From Tannerella sp. (GTDB lineage Bacteria; Bacteroidota; Bacteroidia; Bacteroidales; Tannerellaceae), in contig JAISUX010000021.1 of NCBI GenBank assembly GCA_031271805.1, positions 1-62,959 of the forward strand: a stretch of 62,959 nucleotides of DNA. Direction: 5' to 3'. Both the position numbers and the translations under genes were made by a program. Shown one piece after another: positions 1 through 8,968 of this stretch (the first letter of the stretch is position 1; each line of letters opens with the position of its first letter). Under the pieces are notes generated by a model. That model was not told the origin of the DNA. It worked only from the letters and a program-made list of their open reading frames with translations, and ran no database searches.

Positions 1-777
1 GTGTTCAACCAACTCCCCAAATGGCAGGCGATGAGTGGCAATATCCTCAAAATGCCTGTCGTAGTGCGCGTTTCCGTCGGCTCGAAATACGGCGCACAGC
101 ACTCACAGGACTGGACTTCGCTCGCAGCCCATATCCCCGGCTTGAAGGTAGTCTTCCCCGCGACGCCTTATGACGCCAAAGGCTTGATGAACAGCGCCCT
201 GCAAGGCACCGACCCCGTTATTTTCTTTGAAAGTCAGCGCATTTACGACGTCGGCGAACAATTCCACAAGGAAGGCGTTCCGGCAGGTTACTACGAGATA
301 CCTTTCGGCGAGCCGGACGTCAAGCGCGAAGGCAAGGACTTGACCATCCTCACTATCGGCGCCACGCTCTATCGCGCCCTCGAAGCGGCAAAGAAACTCG
401 AAGAGAAATACGGCATATCGGCAGAAGTCATCGACGCCCGCTCGCTTGTGCCGTTCAACTACGACAAGGTGGTGGAATCTGTCCGCAAGACCGGCAAAAT
501 CATCGTTTCGGGCGATGCTACGGCACGCGGCTCGTTCCTCAACGACCTCGCCCGCAACATCACCGACCTCGCTTTTGACTACCTTGACGCCCCCGTAGCC
601 GTGCTCGGCTCGCGCGACTGGATAACGCCCGCCTACGAACTCGAATACGCCTTCTTCCCCCAGCCTGACAGTTTCATCGACATATTTCACGAAAAGATAC
701 AGCCCATCAAAGGCTACCAGCCGGTGCAAAACTTCACTGCGGCAGAGCAGGCGCGACGGGCGAAAGAGGGGATATGA
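1..777 (+). CDS. 2-oxoacid dehydrogenase E1 component, beta region (5' truncated by window edge)
   Basis: This is the C-terminal 258 residues of a thiamine-diphosphate E1 beta subunit or domain. Such proteins decarboxylate pyruvate or branched-chain 2-oxoacids as part of the 2-oxoacid dehydrogenase complex in the cytosol. The sequence shows the transketolase pyrimidine-binding end (VVRVSVGSKYGAQHSQD, then HIPGLKVVFPATPYDAKGL) followed by a transketolase C-terminal domain from about residue 115 (LTILTIGATLYRALEAA; AEVIDARSLVPF). The frame is open from base 1, so the GTG there is probably an internal valine. Bacteroidota often carry E1 alpha and beta as one fused protein of about 680 residues, and this could be the end of such a fusion. 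The substrate (pyruvate versus branched-chain) cannot be decided from this part. The gene ends with TGA before a possible terminator. Confidence 0.88.
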   Translation: MFNQLPKWQAMSGNILKMPVVVRVSVGSKYGAQHSQDWTSLAAHIPGLKVVFPATPYDAKGLMNSALQGTDPVIFFESQRIYDVGEQFHKEGVPAGYYEIPFGEPDVKREGKDLTILTIGATLYRALEAAKKLEEKYGISAEVIDARSLVPFNYDKVVESVRKTGKIIVSGDATARGSFLNDLARNITDLAFDYLDAPVAVLGSRDWITPAYELEYAFFPQPDSFIDIFHEKIQPIKGYQPVQNFTAAEQARRAKEGI

Positions 778-800
778 TTTTTAATTGAGAATTGAAAATG

Positions 801-841
801 AGTGCCGAAGAATGAAAGTTTTTCGGCTACTCTTTGTTTTT
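801..841 (+). terminator. possible terminator after the E1 gene
   Basis: GCCGAA (804-809) can pair with TTCGGC (822-827) and is followed by a T-rich stretch ending in TTTGTTTTT. The stem is short and the loop is 12 nt, so this is a weak call resting on its position 24 nt after the E1 stop codon. Confidence 0.4.
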
Positions 842-1033
842 GAGGAAAAAAGTTGTAAATATGCAGGCAGATTAAAGAACAATTAAGAAACAATTGAAAA
901 AATACCTGCAAGAGTAAATTCGAGAAGAATATAACCGAACCAATTCTCACATTGTCGAAGTCTGGTTGATTTTACAAAATATTTTGCCGGGAAAATTGAC
1001 AAATTAGGTCTTAAAAGTATGATAATAAAGATA

Positions 1034-2095
1034 ATGATGAAAAATAAAAAACTTTATATTATAGTTCTCGTTTTTGTACTTTTCGGTTGTGTTAATTATA
1101 AAACAAAATCCGTACAATCACAAGTAGTTAATAATAAATCCAATCAGATAACAGGAGATAATACTACTGATTATTACAGACTTATGTTTTATAATGTTGA
1201 GAATTTGTTTGATATATATGATGATCCGAAGACGAATGACAATGAGTTTTTGCCGGATGGTACACTAAGATGGACATATAGACGATATTTCAACCATCTT
1301 CGTAAAACGGCTCAAGTTATTTCAGCTATCGGGGAATGGGGAACACCGGCATTGTGCGGACTGTGTGAAGTTGAAAACGATACTGTGCTTGTCCATTTGC
1401 TTAACCGCACTCCATTGAAAGAACAACATTACAGCTATTGCATTACTAATGGCAGCGACCCGCGAGGTATAAATAATGCTCTGCTTTATCAGAGAGATAA
1501 ATTTAGTTATATTGGTCATGCCTCGCGGAAAATACCTTTTTCTAAAAAGTCTAAGCGCTCACGAGATATTCTTCATGTATGGGGGAAAATAATTAATGGT
1601 GATAGACTTGATATTTTTGTTTGTCATTTTCCATCTCGTTCCGGTGGAGAAAAAGAATCGGAACCCGACAGGATCGATGCAGCTGATTTCGTGCGCTCTA
1701 TTTGCGATAGCTTGTTGAATAAAAACATAAATGCAAACATTGTAGTTATGGGAGATTTCAACGATACTCCCGAAGACCGAAGTATGTTACTTTTAGCAAA
1801 AGGTTCAACATCGAAAACTAATTTACATAATCTTTTTGGAGACCCAACTACACTGAATTATTTCGGATCACACAAGTATCAAGGTGAGTGGTCTCAGTTA
1901 GATCAAATGTTTGTAAGTCGAAACTTTAGCAAATATCTCATCAAAGGAAGTCCCTGTATTTTTGCAGCCGATTTTCTGCTATCGAAAAAAAACAATAGGG
2001 GAGAACAAACGCCATTACGTAACTATCAAGGTCCTATTTATCGTAACGGATATAGCGACCATTTGCCCATTGTAGCTGATTTTATTGTTCGATAG
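1034..2095 (+). CDS. endonuclease/exonuclease/phosphatase-family lipoprotein
   Basis: This is a predicted secreted, lipid-anchored member of the EEP (DNase I-like) superfamily, which cleaves phosphodiester or phosphomonoester bonds. A short basic N-terminus and hydrophobic stretch lead to a lipobox (VLFGC). The fold motifs are visible in order: MFYNVENLFD (metal-binding Asn/Glu), LCGLCEVEN (catalytic Glu), FVCHFPSRSGG, VVMGDFNDTPED (Asp/Asn), and the terminal YSDHLPIVADF (Asp-His). An in-frame ATG also exists at 1019. I chose 1034 because it directly precedes the basic signal-peptide start; 1037 is equally possible. The gene is clearly more AT-rich than the E1 gene beside it and stands alone between a plus-strand end and a convergent MFS gene. 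The substrate is unknown; family members act on DNA, RNA or sugar phosphates. Confidence 0.85.
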   Translation: MMKNKKLYIIVLVFVLFGCVNYKTKSVQSQVVNNKSNQITGDNTTDYYRLMFYNVENLFDIYDDPKTNDNEFLPDGTLRWTYRRYFNHLRKTAQVISAIGEWGTPALCGLCEVENDTVLVHLLNRTPLKEQHYSYCITNGSDPRGINNALLYQRDKFSYIGHASRKIPFSKKSKRSRDILHVWGKIINGDRLDIFVCHFPSRSGGEKESEPDRIDAADFVRSICDSLLNKNINANIVVMGDFNDTPEDRSMLLLAKGSTSKTNLHNLFGDPTTLNYFGSHKYQGEWSQLDQMFVSRNFSKYLIKGSPCIFAADFLLSKKNNRGEQTPLRNYQGPIYRNGYSDHLPIVADFIVR

Positions 2096-2101
2096 CCGCC
2101 T

Positions 2102-3640
2102 TTACGACTCCTTTATATTCGGCAATTCCAATCCATATCCCGCCTTCCGGTCGGCTTGCTTGAGTTTGTAGGCGAGGAATATTGAGATCATACCGCAAAC
2201 TACAAGCACTAATACCGGCACAGTGTAGTCCTTGACCCCACCCGTATTGTCGCGGTTGACATATTCCAACAGAGTCCCCAAGCCCCAGTAAAACAGTCCG
2301 AGACCCCAGTTCTGAACGGTGAACATCGTCGCGTAGGCCGTTCCGAGCCTGCTCTCCGGAATAATCTTAGCCACCGATGGCCACATCGCCGACGGCACCA
2401 ACGAAAAAGCTATGCCTAACGACAGCAAACCCACATATCCAAGCACAACGCTATTGAACAGCGACAGCGAGACATGCGCGAAAATCAGCAGCAGCGAACC
2501 CAGAATCATCAGCGAAGCTGCCTTGCCTTTCTTATCGACAATATTCCCGAATACAGGCGTGAAAATAATAGTCCCAAGCGGTATCAACGAAGCTGTCTTG
2601 GATCCGTTATGCAGCCATTGCTCAAAAATATCGCGCAAGTACCATACAAAACCTACAAGCGCCACAACAATAACACACCTGAAAACCAAGCGTACCGTCT
2701 TGCTTTTCAGGTTGGAAGGAACGACAGAGAAACATATAGCCAACACGAAAAGCACTATGTAAACCAGCGCATTACCCAGCGTCGCACTACCGCCAACAAT
2801 TATTGCCGCCGATTCGGGCAAGACGCTTGTGAAACCGAACTTATTGACCAACAAATCGGGAGCGTACTGAATGAACGGAAAGACCGCCGCATAGAACGCC
2901 ACACAAAGCAAGGTGATATAAATGAACGAGCTGTCCTTGACTAATTTCAATAAATCCGATATCTTAAATTCCTCATCATCAGATGTTTCTTTCGTTTTAA
3001 CTACCTTCTGTTGTTTGTCTAACTTTATGTCGAAGAAGAGATAAACCACGAACATCAGCATCGCGAGGAAAAGCAGCGAGGCCGCAAAGCCTATCGAAGT
3101 GGATACCGTCGAGCCGGCGCCGACAGCTATATCCGGCGATACGGCTATTCCCATAGCCGAGCCGAGCCGCCCGAAGCCCACGTTAATCGCCATGGCAAGC
3201 GCCAACTCGTAGCCCTTGAACCACTTGACCGTAGTCCGCGTCGCCACGACGCACACCACTTCGAGGCCTGAGCCGAACATCATCCTGCCCACGCACATCA
3301 TCCACAGTTTCGTTGTCACATCATCGCCGAAAACATTTATCGAAGCCAGCCACACAATCAGTGCCCCTATCGCCGCCAAACCGCCGAAAAGCAGCCCGGC
3401 AAGCCGTATGCCCCATTTGTCGAGGATTATCCCGCCAACGATTATCATGCCGAACATGTTCGCAAGCGTCGTCATCCCTATTATGCGTCCGAAATTTTCA
3501 TCCGTAAACCCAAACTGGGAGGTCAACAAATCCTTTATTCCTCCCATAAAATCCTGCGCCCAGTAGGTCGCGAAAGTCAGTCCGCTGACTAATACCAATA
3601 CCAACCAGCGCGTTAAAACAGTGTCTTTAATTGTCTTCAT
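2102..3640 (-). CDS. major facilitator superfamily transporter
   Basis: This is a 512-residue polytopic inner-membrane protein with about 12 hydrophobic segments in two halves, joined by a charged cytoplasmic loop (KLDKQQKVVKTKETSDDEE, about residues 205-225). The MFS loop 2-3 signature appears as GGIILDKWGIRLAG, and its second-half counterpart as GNIVDKKGKAAS. The overall pattern resembles the MFSD1-like branch of the superfamily, but I cannot assign a substrate. The gene starts 6 nt after the folC stop codon, so the two are probably co-transcribed, with folC first. It converges on the EEP lipoprotein gene with only 6 nt between stop codons. Confidence 0.82.
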   Translation of the reverse strand: MKTIKDTVLTRWLVLVLVSGLTFATYWAQDFMGGIKDLLTSQFGFTDENFGRIIGMTTLANMFGMIIVGGIILDKWGIRLAGLLFGGLAAIGALIVWLASINVFGDDVTTKLWMMCVGRMMFGSGLEVVCVVATRTTVKWFKGYELALAMAINVGFGRLGSAMGIAVSPDIAVGAGSTVSTSIGFAASLLFLAMLMFVVYLFFDIKLDKQQKVVKTKETSDDEEFKISDLLKLVKDSSFIYITLLCVAFYAAVFPFIQYAPDLLVNKFGFTSVLPESAAIIVGGSATLGNALVYIVLFVLAICFSVVPSNLKSKTVRLVFRCVIVVALVGFVWYLRDIFEQWLHNGSKTASLIPLGTIIFTPVFGNIVDKKGKAASLMILGSLLLIFAHVSLSLFNSVVLGYVGLLSLGIAFSLVPSAMWPSVAKIIPESRLGTAYATMFTVQNWGLGLFYWGLGTLLEYVNRDNTGGVKDYTVPVLVLVVCGMISIFLAYKLKQADRKAGYGLELPNIKES

Positions 3641-3646
3641 AAAAAT

Positions 3647-4954
3647 TTATATTATTGAATTTGGAAACAAAGTTAAAGCATCAGCCACCACAAAAGCGCT
3701 TCCGCTTATCAGAATAAAATCACTGTCAAGAGCATTAGATATCGCATCATAAACAGCCTCTTTAACAGTAGGATATCCCTTACCTTTCAAGCCGTATTCG
3801 TAGCCGATATTCACAAGTTCGTCCGCAGAAGCCGCCCTTGGGACAGAGGCTTGAGTGAAGTAATACGTTGCGTTTTTTGGCAAGAGGTACATTATCCTGT
3901 CCACATCCTTGTCATTAGAAATCCCGAAAACGATATGTACGGAATCATGATGCGTAGCTTCGTGGTACAATTGTCGAAGATTCACCTGCCATGCACCCGG
4001 ATTATGCCCTATGTCACACACTATCTTCGGCTTTGAATTGACTTCCTGCCAGCGTCCCATCAGCCCGGTCATCTGCATGACATTTTTAAATGCCTTCTTA
4101 ACGGCGGCAATGCGTATCTGCGTACCTGACGAACTTAATACTTTCAGCGCCGATAATACGGTCTGGACATTGTATTTTTGAGACAGTCCGCGTAGCTCGC
4201 AATTGAGCCTGCCGTAATCAGCCGACTCAAAAACCCATGAGCCGTCGTGCTGTATCTCGGCGTCGAGAAGATTGTCCTTCTGAGTGGACATTATCAGTTG
4301 CGACGATTTCTCAAACGCCTTCTGATAAAAGAATTGCTTGAGTTCGTCTTCATTCTGCTCACCGATTATCACGGGTACATTAGGTTTAATTATTCCGGCT
4401 TTTTCATTGGCTATACTCAACAAGTTATCCCCAAGCAATTGAGTGTGCTCAAGGCTGATGTTGGTTATTACGCTCAATACCGGCATTATTATATTAGTGC
4501 AGTCGAGCCGCCCGCCAAGACCGGTCTCTATCACTGCGTATGACACTTTTTTATGCCTGAAATAATCGAATGCCAAAGCCGTCGTCAGTTCGAAAAACGA
4601 AGGCTTTGAGCGCTCAATGAATTTGATGTTTTTCCCAACAAAATCAACCACATACTGGCTCGTAATAGGCTGACCGTTAACTCGGATACGCTCCCTGAAA
4701 TCAACGATATGAGGCGAAGTGTATAAACCCGTCTTATGACCCGATGCCTGCAACACAGCCGCTATCAAATGGGCAACAGACCCCTTGCCGTTAGTCCCCG
4801 CGATATGGATACACTTGTATCGCCTATGAGGATTATTAGACAGATTGTCTAATTCAACACTCCGTTCAAGTCCCGGTTTGTATGCATCTGCCCCTACCTT
4901 ATGAAAAGCAGGAGCACATCGGTACAAATAGTTTAAAGTTTCTTTATAGTTCAT
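3647..4954 (-). CDS. folC: bifunctional folylpolyglutamate synthase / dihydrofolate synthase
   Basis: A Mur-ligase-family enzyme that adds glutamate to dihydropteroate and to folates, making and retaining folate cofactors in the cytosol. The sequence shows the N-terminal folate site and ATP P-loop (HIAGTNGKGSVAHLIAAVL), then SPHIVDFRERIRVNG, the omega-loop and central region (VIETGLGGRLDCTNI; TNISLEHTQLLG), and the C-terminal ligase domain with CDIGHNPGAW. Its 435 residues match the usual family length. ATG start, with a well-formed promoter about 70 bp upstream. It leads the MFS gene by 6 nt. All key motifs are intact. Confidence 0.95.
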   Translation of the reverse strand: MNYKETLNYLYRCAPAFHKVGADAYKPGLERSVELDNLSNNPHRRYKCIHIAGTNGKGSVAHLIAAVLQASGHKTGLYTSPHIVDFRERIRVNGQPITSQYVVDFVGKNIKFIERSKPSFFELTTALAFDYFRHKKVSYAVIETGLGGRLDCTNIIMPVLSVITNISLEHTQLLGDNLLSIANEKAGIIKPNVPVIIGEQNEDELKQFFYQKAFEKSSQLIMSTQKDNLLDAEIQHDGSWVFESADYGRLNCELRGLSQKYNVQTVLSALKVLSSSGTQIRIAAVKKAFKNVMQMTGLMGRWQEVNSKPKIVCDIGHNPGAWQVNLRQLYHEATHHDSVHIVFGISNDKDVDRIMYLLPKNATYYFTQASVPRAASADELVNIGYEYGLKGKGYPTVKEAVYDAISNALDSDFILISGSAFVVADALTLFPNSII

Positions 4955-5024
4955 AGCTCTTTAAAATTACATCAGATAGCCTTTTTTCTTTCTTATCTAC
5001 CTATCATCTTAATCTAACTGACCG

Positions 5025-5056
5025 CGAAGTTAATCAATTTTTCGCAACTTTTCAAA
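5025..5056 (-). promoter_or_regulatory. Bacteroidota-type promoter of folC
   Basis: Read on the minus strand, TTTG (5053-5056) is followed after 20 bp by TAACTTCG (5025-5032), one mismatch from the TAnnTTTG -7 consensus. It lies about 70 bp upstream of the folC ATG and would give a leader of roughly 60 nt. Confidence 0.6.
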
Positions 5057-5225
5057 CAAAATAAATATTAATATATTATAAATTAACGAAATAGAAGCAA
5101 ACAAAGCCAATTTAAGAGCATTTGCATAGCTAATTTTCAATAATTTTTTCCCGTGATTTTCTTGTTCTATCAAAATAATTCGTTTCTTTACCAATCAAAA
5201 AACGAGAAATTTTTATTTAATTTAT

Positions 5226-6569
5226 ATGATCATGGGAACTAAGAAAAATTTTGTACTCGACACAAACGTGATTTTGCACGATTTCAAATGTCTGTCGAAC
5301 TTTCAGGAGAACGACATCTATCTGCCGATAACCGTTCTTGAAGAACTTGACAAATTTAAAAAAGGCAGTGAGCAGATAAACTACAATGCACGCGAGTTCG
5401 TGCGCGAACTCGATGCCCTGACATCTAACGATTTCTCTCTCAAGGGCGCATCGCTCGGCGAAGGCATGGGAACTCTCTACGTCGTCACCGGCGACCAATA
5501 CAGCCCCCTCGTCGAGGCCTCATTTCCCGAACACATCCCAGACCACCGCATCATCTCATGCGCCGTGACGGTGGCGTCGAAACATCCGGATATAAAAACC
5601 ATCCTTGTCAGCAAGGACGTCAATATGCGCATGAAAGCCCGCTCACTCGGCATACTCGTTGAAGATTACAGCACAGACAAGGTGCGCGACGTAAATATCT
5701 TCGAACGCGCCCATGAAACCGTTCAAGGCATCGACGCGGCTATCATTGACAGCCTCTACTCTAAGTCCGAAGGCATTCCGGCAGACGAATTTCGCTCGAA
5801 ATACCCGTCTATAGAGTTGGTTGCCAACGCCTGCTTCGTTCTTGAGAGCGAGCGAAACAGCGCCCTCGTCCGCTATAATCCCTTCACCGAAACGATCCGC
5901 AAGGTCGATAAAGGCACGCCGAATTATGGCATTTCGCCCCGCAATACCGAGCAGAAATTCGCTTTCGAGGTGCTAAACGACCCGGAAATAAAACTCATAG
6001 GCATAACCGGCAAAGCAGGCACAGGCAAAACCCTCATCGCCCTCGCGTCGGCGCTCAAACAGTTCAAACTCTACAAACAAATCCTCCTCGCCAGACCTAT
6101 CGTAGCCCTTGCAAACAAGGATATCGGCTTCCTTCCCGGCACCGAAAAGGACAAAATCAGCCCTTACATGCAACCTCTGTTCGACAACCTGAACGTCATA
6201 AAGAGCCAATATACACCCAATAGCCTCGAAGCGCGTAACATCGACGAGATGCAAAAAAACAACCAACTCGTCATCGAAGCCCTCGCTTTCATACGCGGCC
6301 GAAGCCTCGCCGATACTTTCTGTATAGTCGATGAAGCCCAAAACCTTACGCCTCACGAAATCAAAACCATTATCACCCGTACAGGCGAAGGCACAAAAAT
6401 GGTCTTCACAGGAGATATCCAACAAATCGATTCTCCCTACCTCGATATGCAAAGCAACGGCCTCGCTTACATGGTTGATAAGATGAAAGGGCAAAAACTC
6501 TTCGCCCATGTCAACCTCGTAAAAGGCGAACGTAGCCCTCTCGCCGAATTAGCGGCTGATTTGCTGTAA
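5226..6569 (+). CDS. PIN domain plus PhoH-like ATPase
   Basis: This two-domain protein joins an N-terminal PIN ribonuclease-type domain (about residues 5-145; KNFVLDTNVILHDF with the first acidic residue, later VSKDVNMRMKARSLG) to a C-terminal PhoH NTPase domain. The ATPase has Walker A GITGKAGTGKTLIALA and Walker B CIVDEAQNLT, then a sensor-like MVFTGDIQQID. PIN-PhoH proteins are proposed RNA helicase/RNase machines; the function here is inferred from architecture only. The length (447 aa) is typical of the YlaK-like family. ATG at 5226 is followed by a second in-frame ATG at 5232, and either could be used. It is transcribed alone, with a 270-bp AT-rich spacer upstream shared with divergent folC. 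Confidence 0.92.
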   Translation: MIMGTKKNFVLDTNVILHDFKCLSNFQENDIYLPITVLEELDKFKKGSEQINYNAREFVRELDALTSNDFSLKGASLGEGMGTLYVVTGDQYSPLVEASFPEHIPDHRIISCAVTVASKHPDIKTILVSKDVNMRMKARSLGILVEDYSTDKVRDVNIFERAHETVQGIDAAIIDSLYSKSEGIPADEFRSKYPSIELVANACFVLESERNSALVRYNPFTETIRKVDKGTPNYGISPRNTEQKFAFEVLNDPEIKLIGITGKAGTGKTLIALASALKQFKLYKQILLARPIVALANKDIGFLPGTEKDKISPYMQPLFDNLNVIKSQYTPNSLEARNIDEMQKNNQLVIEALAFIRGRSLADTFCIVDEAQNLTPHEIKTIITRTGEGTKMVFTGDIQQIDSPYLDMQSNGLAYMVDKMKGQKLFAHVNLVKGERSPLAELAADLL

Positions 6570-6635
6570 TATAAGACGATTTAGCCCTCAAAACGGCGTA
6601 ACTTACAATTTTTCGGACAACTTTTTTGCTGATTT

Positions 6636-6697
6636 TTTCCGCAAAGGAATTTTTCTTGGCATTTTTCTTGCCTGAAAAATAATTTTTCCTGCGGAAA
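6636..6697. repeat. nested inverted repeat
   Basis: TTTCCGC then AGGAA (6636-6642, 6645-6649, AA bulge) pairs with TTCCT GCGGAAA (6686-6697). Inside the loop a second weaker hairpin joins TTTTTC/GGC to GCC/GAAAAA. The structure starts about 65 nt after the PhoH-like stop codon and could be a terminator or a transcript 3' end structure. Confidence 0.5.
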
Positions 6698-7041
6698 CGG
6701 AAAACTTTTTTCGTTCATCAATAACTTTTTTTTTCTGAATCGCCAATATTTTTTATTAGTGATGAAAAATTTTGTCTGCCATATACTTGTCTGCTTGGCT
6801 CAATAATACATTATTAGCTGATTATTAGAACAAAAACGCGCCGATTATCATAAATATTCATATAAAAATCGCCGACAAATATGTCTATTTTGGGTGGAAA
6901 ATCCATTTTTATCATGATTAAATTATTGTGATTTTACGCAAATTATTCCGACTTCAAATTAGTGATTATTTTTCTCAAATAAGATTTTTTTTCAACTTAT
7001 CACATCAAAAAATTACCTGATTTTCTATTTTTATGCTTCAT

Positions 7042-7061
7042 GGAAATATTCAAATATTTCC
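7042..7061. repeat. short perfect inverted repeat
   Basis: GGAAATATT and AATATTTCC are separated by only CA. The two-base spacer is too tight for an RNA loop without opening the stem, so this looks more like a DNA palindrome than a terminator. It lies 60 bp beyond the YgiQ stop codon. Confidence 0.4.
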
Positions 7062-7120
7062 CAATTGTGCAAGAAAAACAAAAGCATATTATTTTTCAAA
7101 AAAATTGCCATTTACAGACC

Positions 7121-8968
7121 TTATTTAGATAACAATCTATTTAACAAGTCATTACGTTTTAAATACCGCAAAATTTGCGTTATTTTTTGGCGATATTCGG
7201 GCAAATACCAAAAGAAAAATTGGCGTTGTTCCTGCTTTTCGGCTAAACTACGCGCACAATAGACTTTTTCCAAAGTATATGGATTAATTCCGGTGTAAAA
7301 CATTTCGGTCGCCAAAGTCATCGGCGTTGGGGTGAAATCTTGCACCTGCTCAAGATGAAAATTCATTTTTTTGGTCTTGACAGCCAATTCTGCCATGTCT
7401 TCCGCCGTGCAACCGGGGTGACTTGAGATGAAATACGGCACAATTTGCTCGTTGAGCTTATAGTCCGAATTTATCTTTTCAAAAAGTGTTTTAAAACCTT
7501 CAAAAATCCCAAAATTGGGCTTTCGCATCAAATCGAGTACTCTTTTTTCGGTATGCTCCGGCGCAATCTTTAATCTTCCCGATACATGATGCCGAATCAG
7601 CGCTTCACAATATTGGCGAGCAGAAGCGTTAATAAGCTCTTTTCCACCCATTTTTAGTAACAAATCGTAACGTACCCCGCTTCCGACGAATATTTTTTTT
7701 ATTCCTTTAACATTTTTTGCGCTTTTATAAAGTTCCAAAAGTGGGGAAAAATCGATTATCAAATTTTTGCATATTTTAGGAAATATGCACGAAGGCTTTT
7801 TACAGTGCAAACAGATGGATTCGTCATTTTTCCACATTCCGTACATGTTTGCGGACGGACCTCCTAAATCGCTTACATATCCTTTAAAATCAGTAGATTG
7901 TGTTATTTTTTCGATTTCGGCCAAAATTGAGTCTTTACTGCGCGAAGAGATGTGTTTTCCCTGATGCGTTGAAATCGTACAAAACGCGCATCCACCGAAA
8001 CATCCGCGATGGATTGTTACCGAAAATTTTATCATCTCAAAAGCGGCAATTGCCTTGCCCTTGTATTTAGGATGGGGCAAACGAGTGTAGGGCAAATCGT
8101 ACCACGAATCAAGCTCGGCTGTAGTTGTCGGAGGATAAGGCGGATTGACTACAATAGTCTTATTACCAGCATTTTGCACAATCTTAGACGCTATTATTTT
8201 GTTGGATTCTTCCTCGATTATGCGGAAATTTTTCGCCTGTTTAAGTTTATCGCGCCGACATTCTTCAAACGAAAAAAGGCTAATATCGCCCGGTGAAATC
8301 GTCGGTTTTTCGGTTATATATGCAGTTTGGGGTATTGTAGTCAGGTTTTTGAACGGCACACCTTTCTTCAGCAACCTGACTAACTCTATAATAGGCTTCT
8401 CACCCATGCCGTAAACCAACAGATCTGCAGGGCTATCGGCGAGTATTCCCGGACGCAGGCGGTCCTGCCAATAATCGTAGTGAGCGAGACGCCGCATTGA
8501 GGCCTCGATTCCACCCAAAACGACCGGCACATTGGGATACAATTGTTTCAGGATTTTTGCATAGACTATACTCGGATAGTCCGGACGCATACCTGCCCGA
8601 TTATCAGGCGTATATGCATCATCACTGCGAAGGCGTTTATTGGCAGTATAATGATTTACCATCGAATCCATCGCGCCCGGCGCTATTGCAAAAAACAGCC
8701 GTGGAACGCCTAACTTCGTAAAGTCACGGTGGTCGCCACGCCAATCGGGCTGGGGGACGATAGCGACATTAAGCAGCTGAGCCTCAAGCACTCTGCCGAT
8801 AACTGCCGCACCGAAAGAGGGGTGATCTACATAAGCGTCGCCGCTGAAAATGATCACGTCCAAGTAATCCCAACCGCGCGCTTCCACTTCTTTTTTTGTT
8901 GTCGGAAGCCATGCGTCAGGTTTTAAACTTCCCAACGCGGGGTTTTTCAGTCCGACATTCCTTTCCAT
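7121..8968 (-). CDS. YgiQ-family radical SAM protein
   Basis: A 615-residue member of the YgiQ family (UPF0313), radical SAM enzymes with an N-terminal cobalamin-binding-like region and no settled reaction. The family N-terminus is recognisable (WDYLDVIIFSGDAYVDHPSF; IVPQPDWRGD). The iron-sulfur motif is CFGGCAFC (C-x3-C-x2-C) at about residue 330, followed by HQGKHISSRSKDSILAEIE. Conserved downstream parts include GGPSANMYGMW, KIAPEHTE and QDFTPTPMTLATEM. The ATG lies inside the end of ispE, a 22-nt overlap, which suggests translational coupling. It is the last gene of the helicase-ispE-YgiQ group. Confidence 0.93.
   Translation of the reverse strand: MERNVGLKNPALGSLKPDAWLPTTKKEVEARGWDYLDVIIFSGDAYVDHPSFGAAVIGRVLEAQLLNVAIVPQPDWRGDHRDFTKLGVPRLFFAIAPGAMDSMVNHYTANKRLRSDDAYTPDNRAGMRPDYPSIVYAKILKQLYPNVPVVLGGIEASMRRLAHYDYWQDRLRPGILADSPADLLVYGMGEKPIIELVRLLKKGVPFKNLTTIPQTAYITEKPTISPGDISLFSFEECRRDKLKQAKNFRIIEEESNKIIASKIVQNAGNKTIVVNPPYPPTTTAELDSWYDLPYTRLPHPKYKGKAIAAFEMIKFSVTIHRGCFGGCAFCTISTHQGKHISSRSKDSILAEIEKITQSTDFKGYVSDLGGPSANMYGMWKNDESICLHCKKPSCIFPKICKNLIIDFSPLLELYKSAKNVKGIKKIFVGSGVRYDLLLKMGGKELINASARQYCEALIRHHVSGRLKIAPEHTEKRVLDLMRKPNFGIFEGFKTLFEKINSDYKLNEQIVPYFISSHPGCTAEDMAELAVKTKKMNFHLEQVQDFTPTPMTLATEMFYTGINPYTLEKVYCARSLAEKQEQRQFFFWYLPEYRQKITQILRYLKRNDLLNRLLSK

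Larger units (their letters stand above)
6570..7120. other. AT-rich intergenic stretch between convergent genes
   Basis: This 551-bp gap separates the ends of the PhoH-like gene and YgiQ. I see no coding region or RNA gene that I can support. It is very rich in A/T runs and holds two inverted repeats, listed separately. These may act as termination signals for one or both genes, but no classic GC stem with a T tail is present. Confidence 0.6.

Noticed and set aside
103-729. 208-codon minus-strand frame opposite the E1 gene
   Set aside because: Antisense shadow of a GC-rich conserved gene; no start context or domain.
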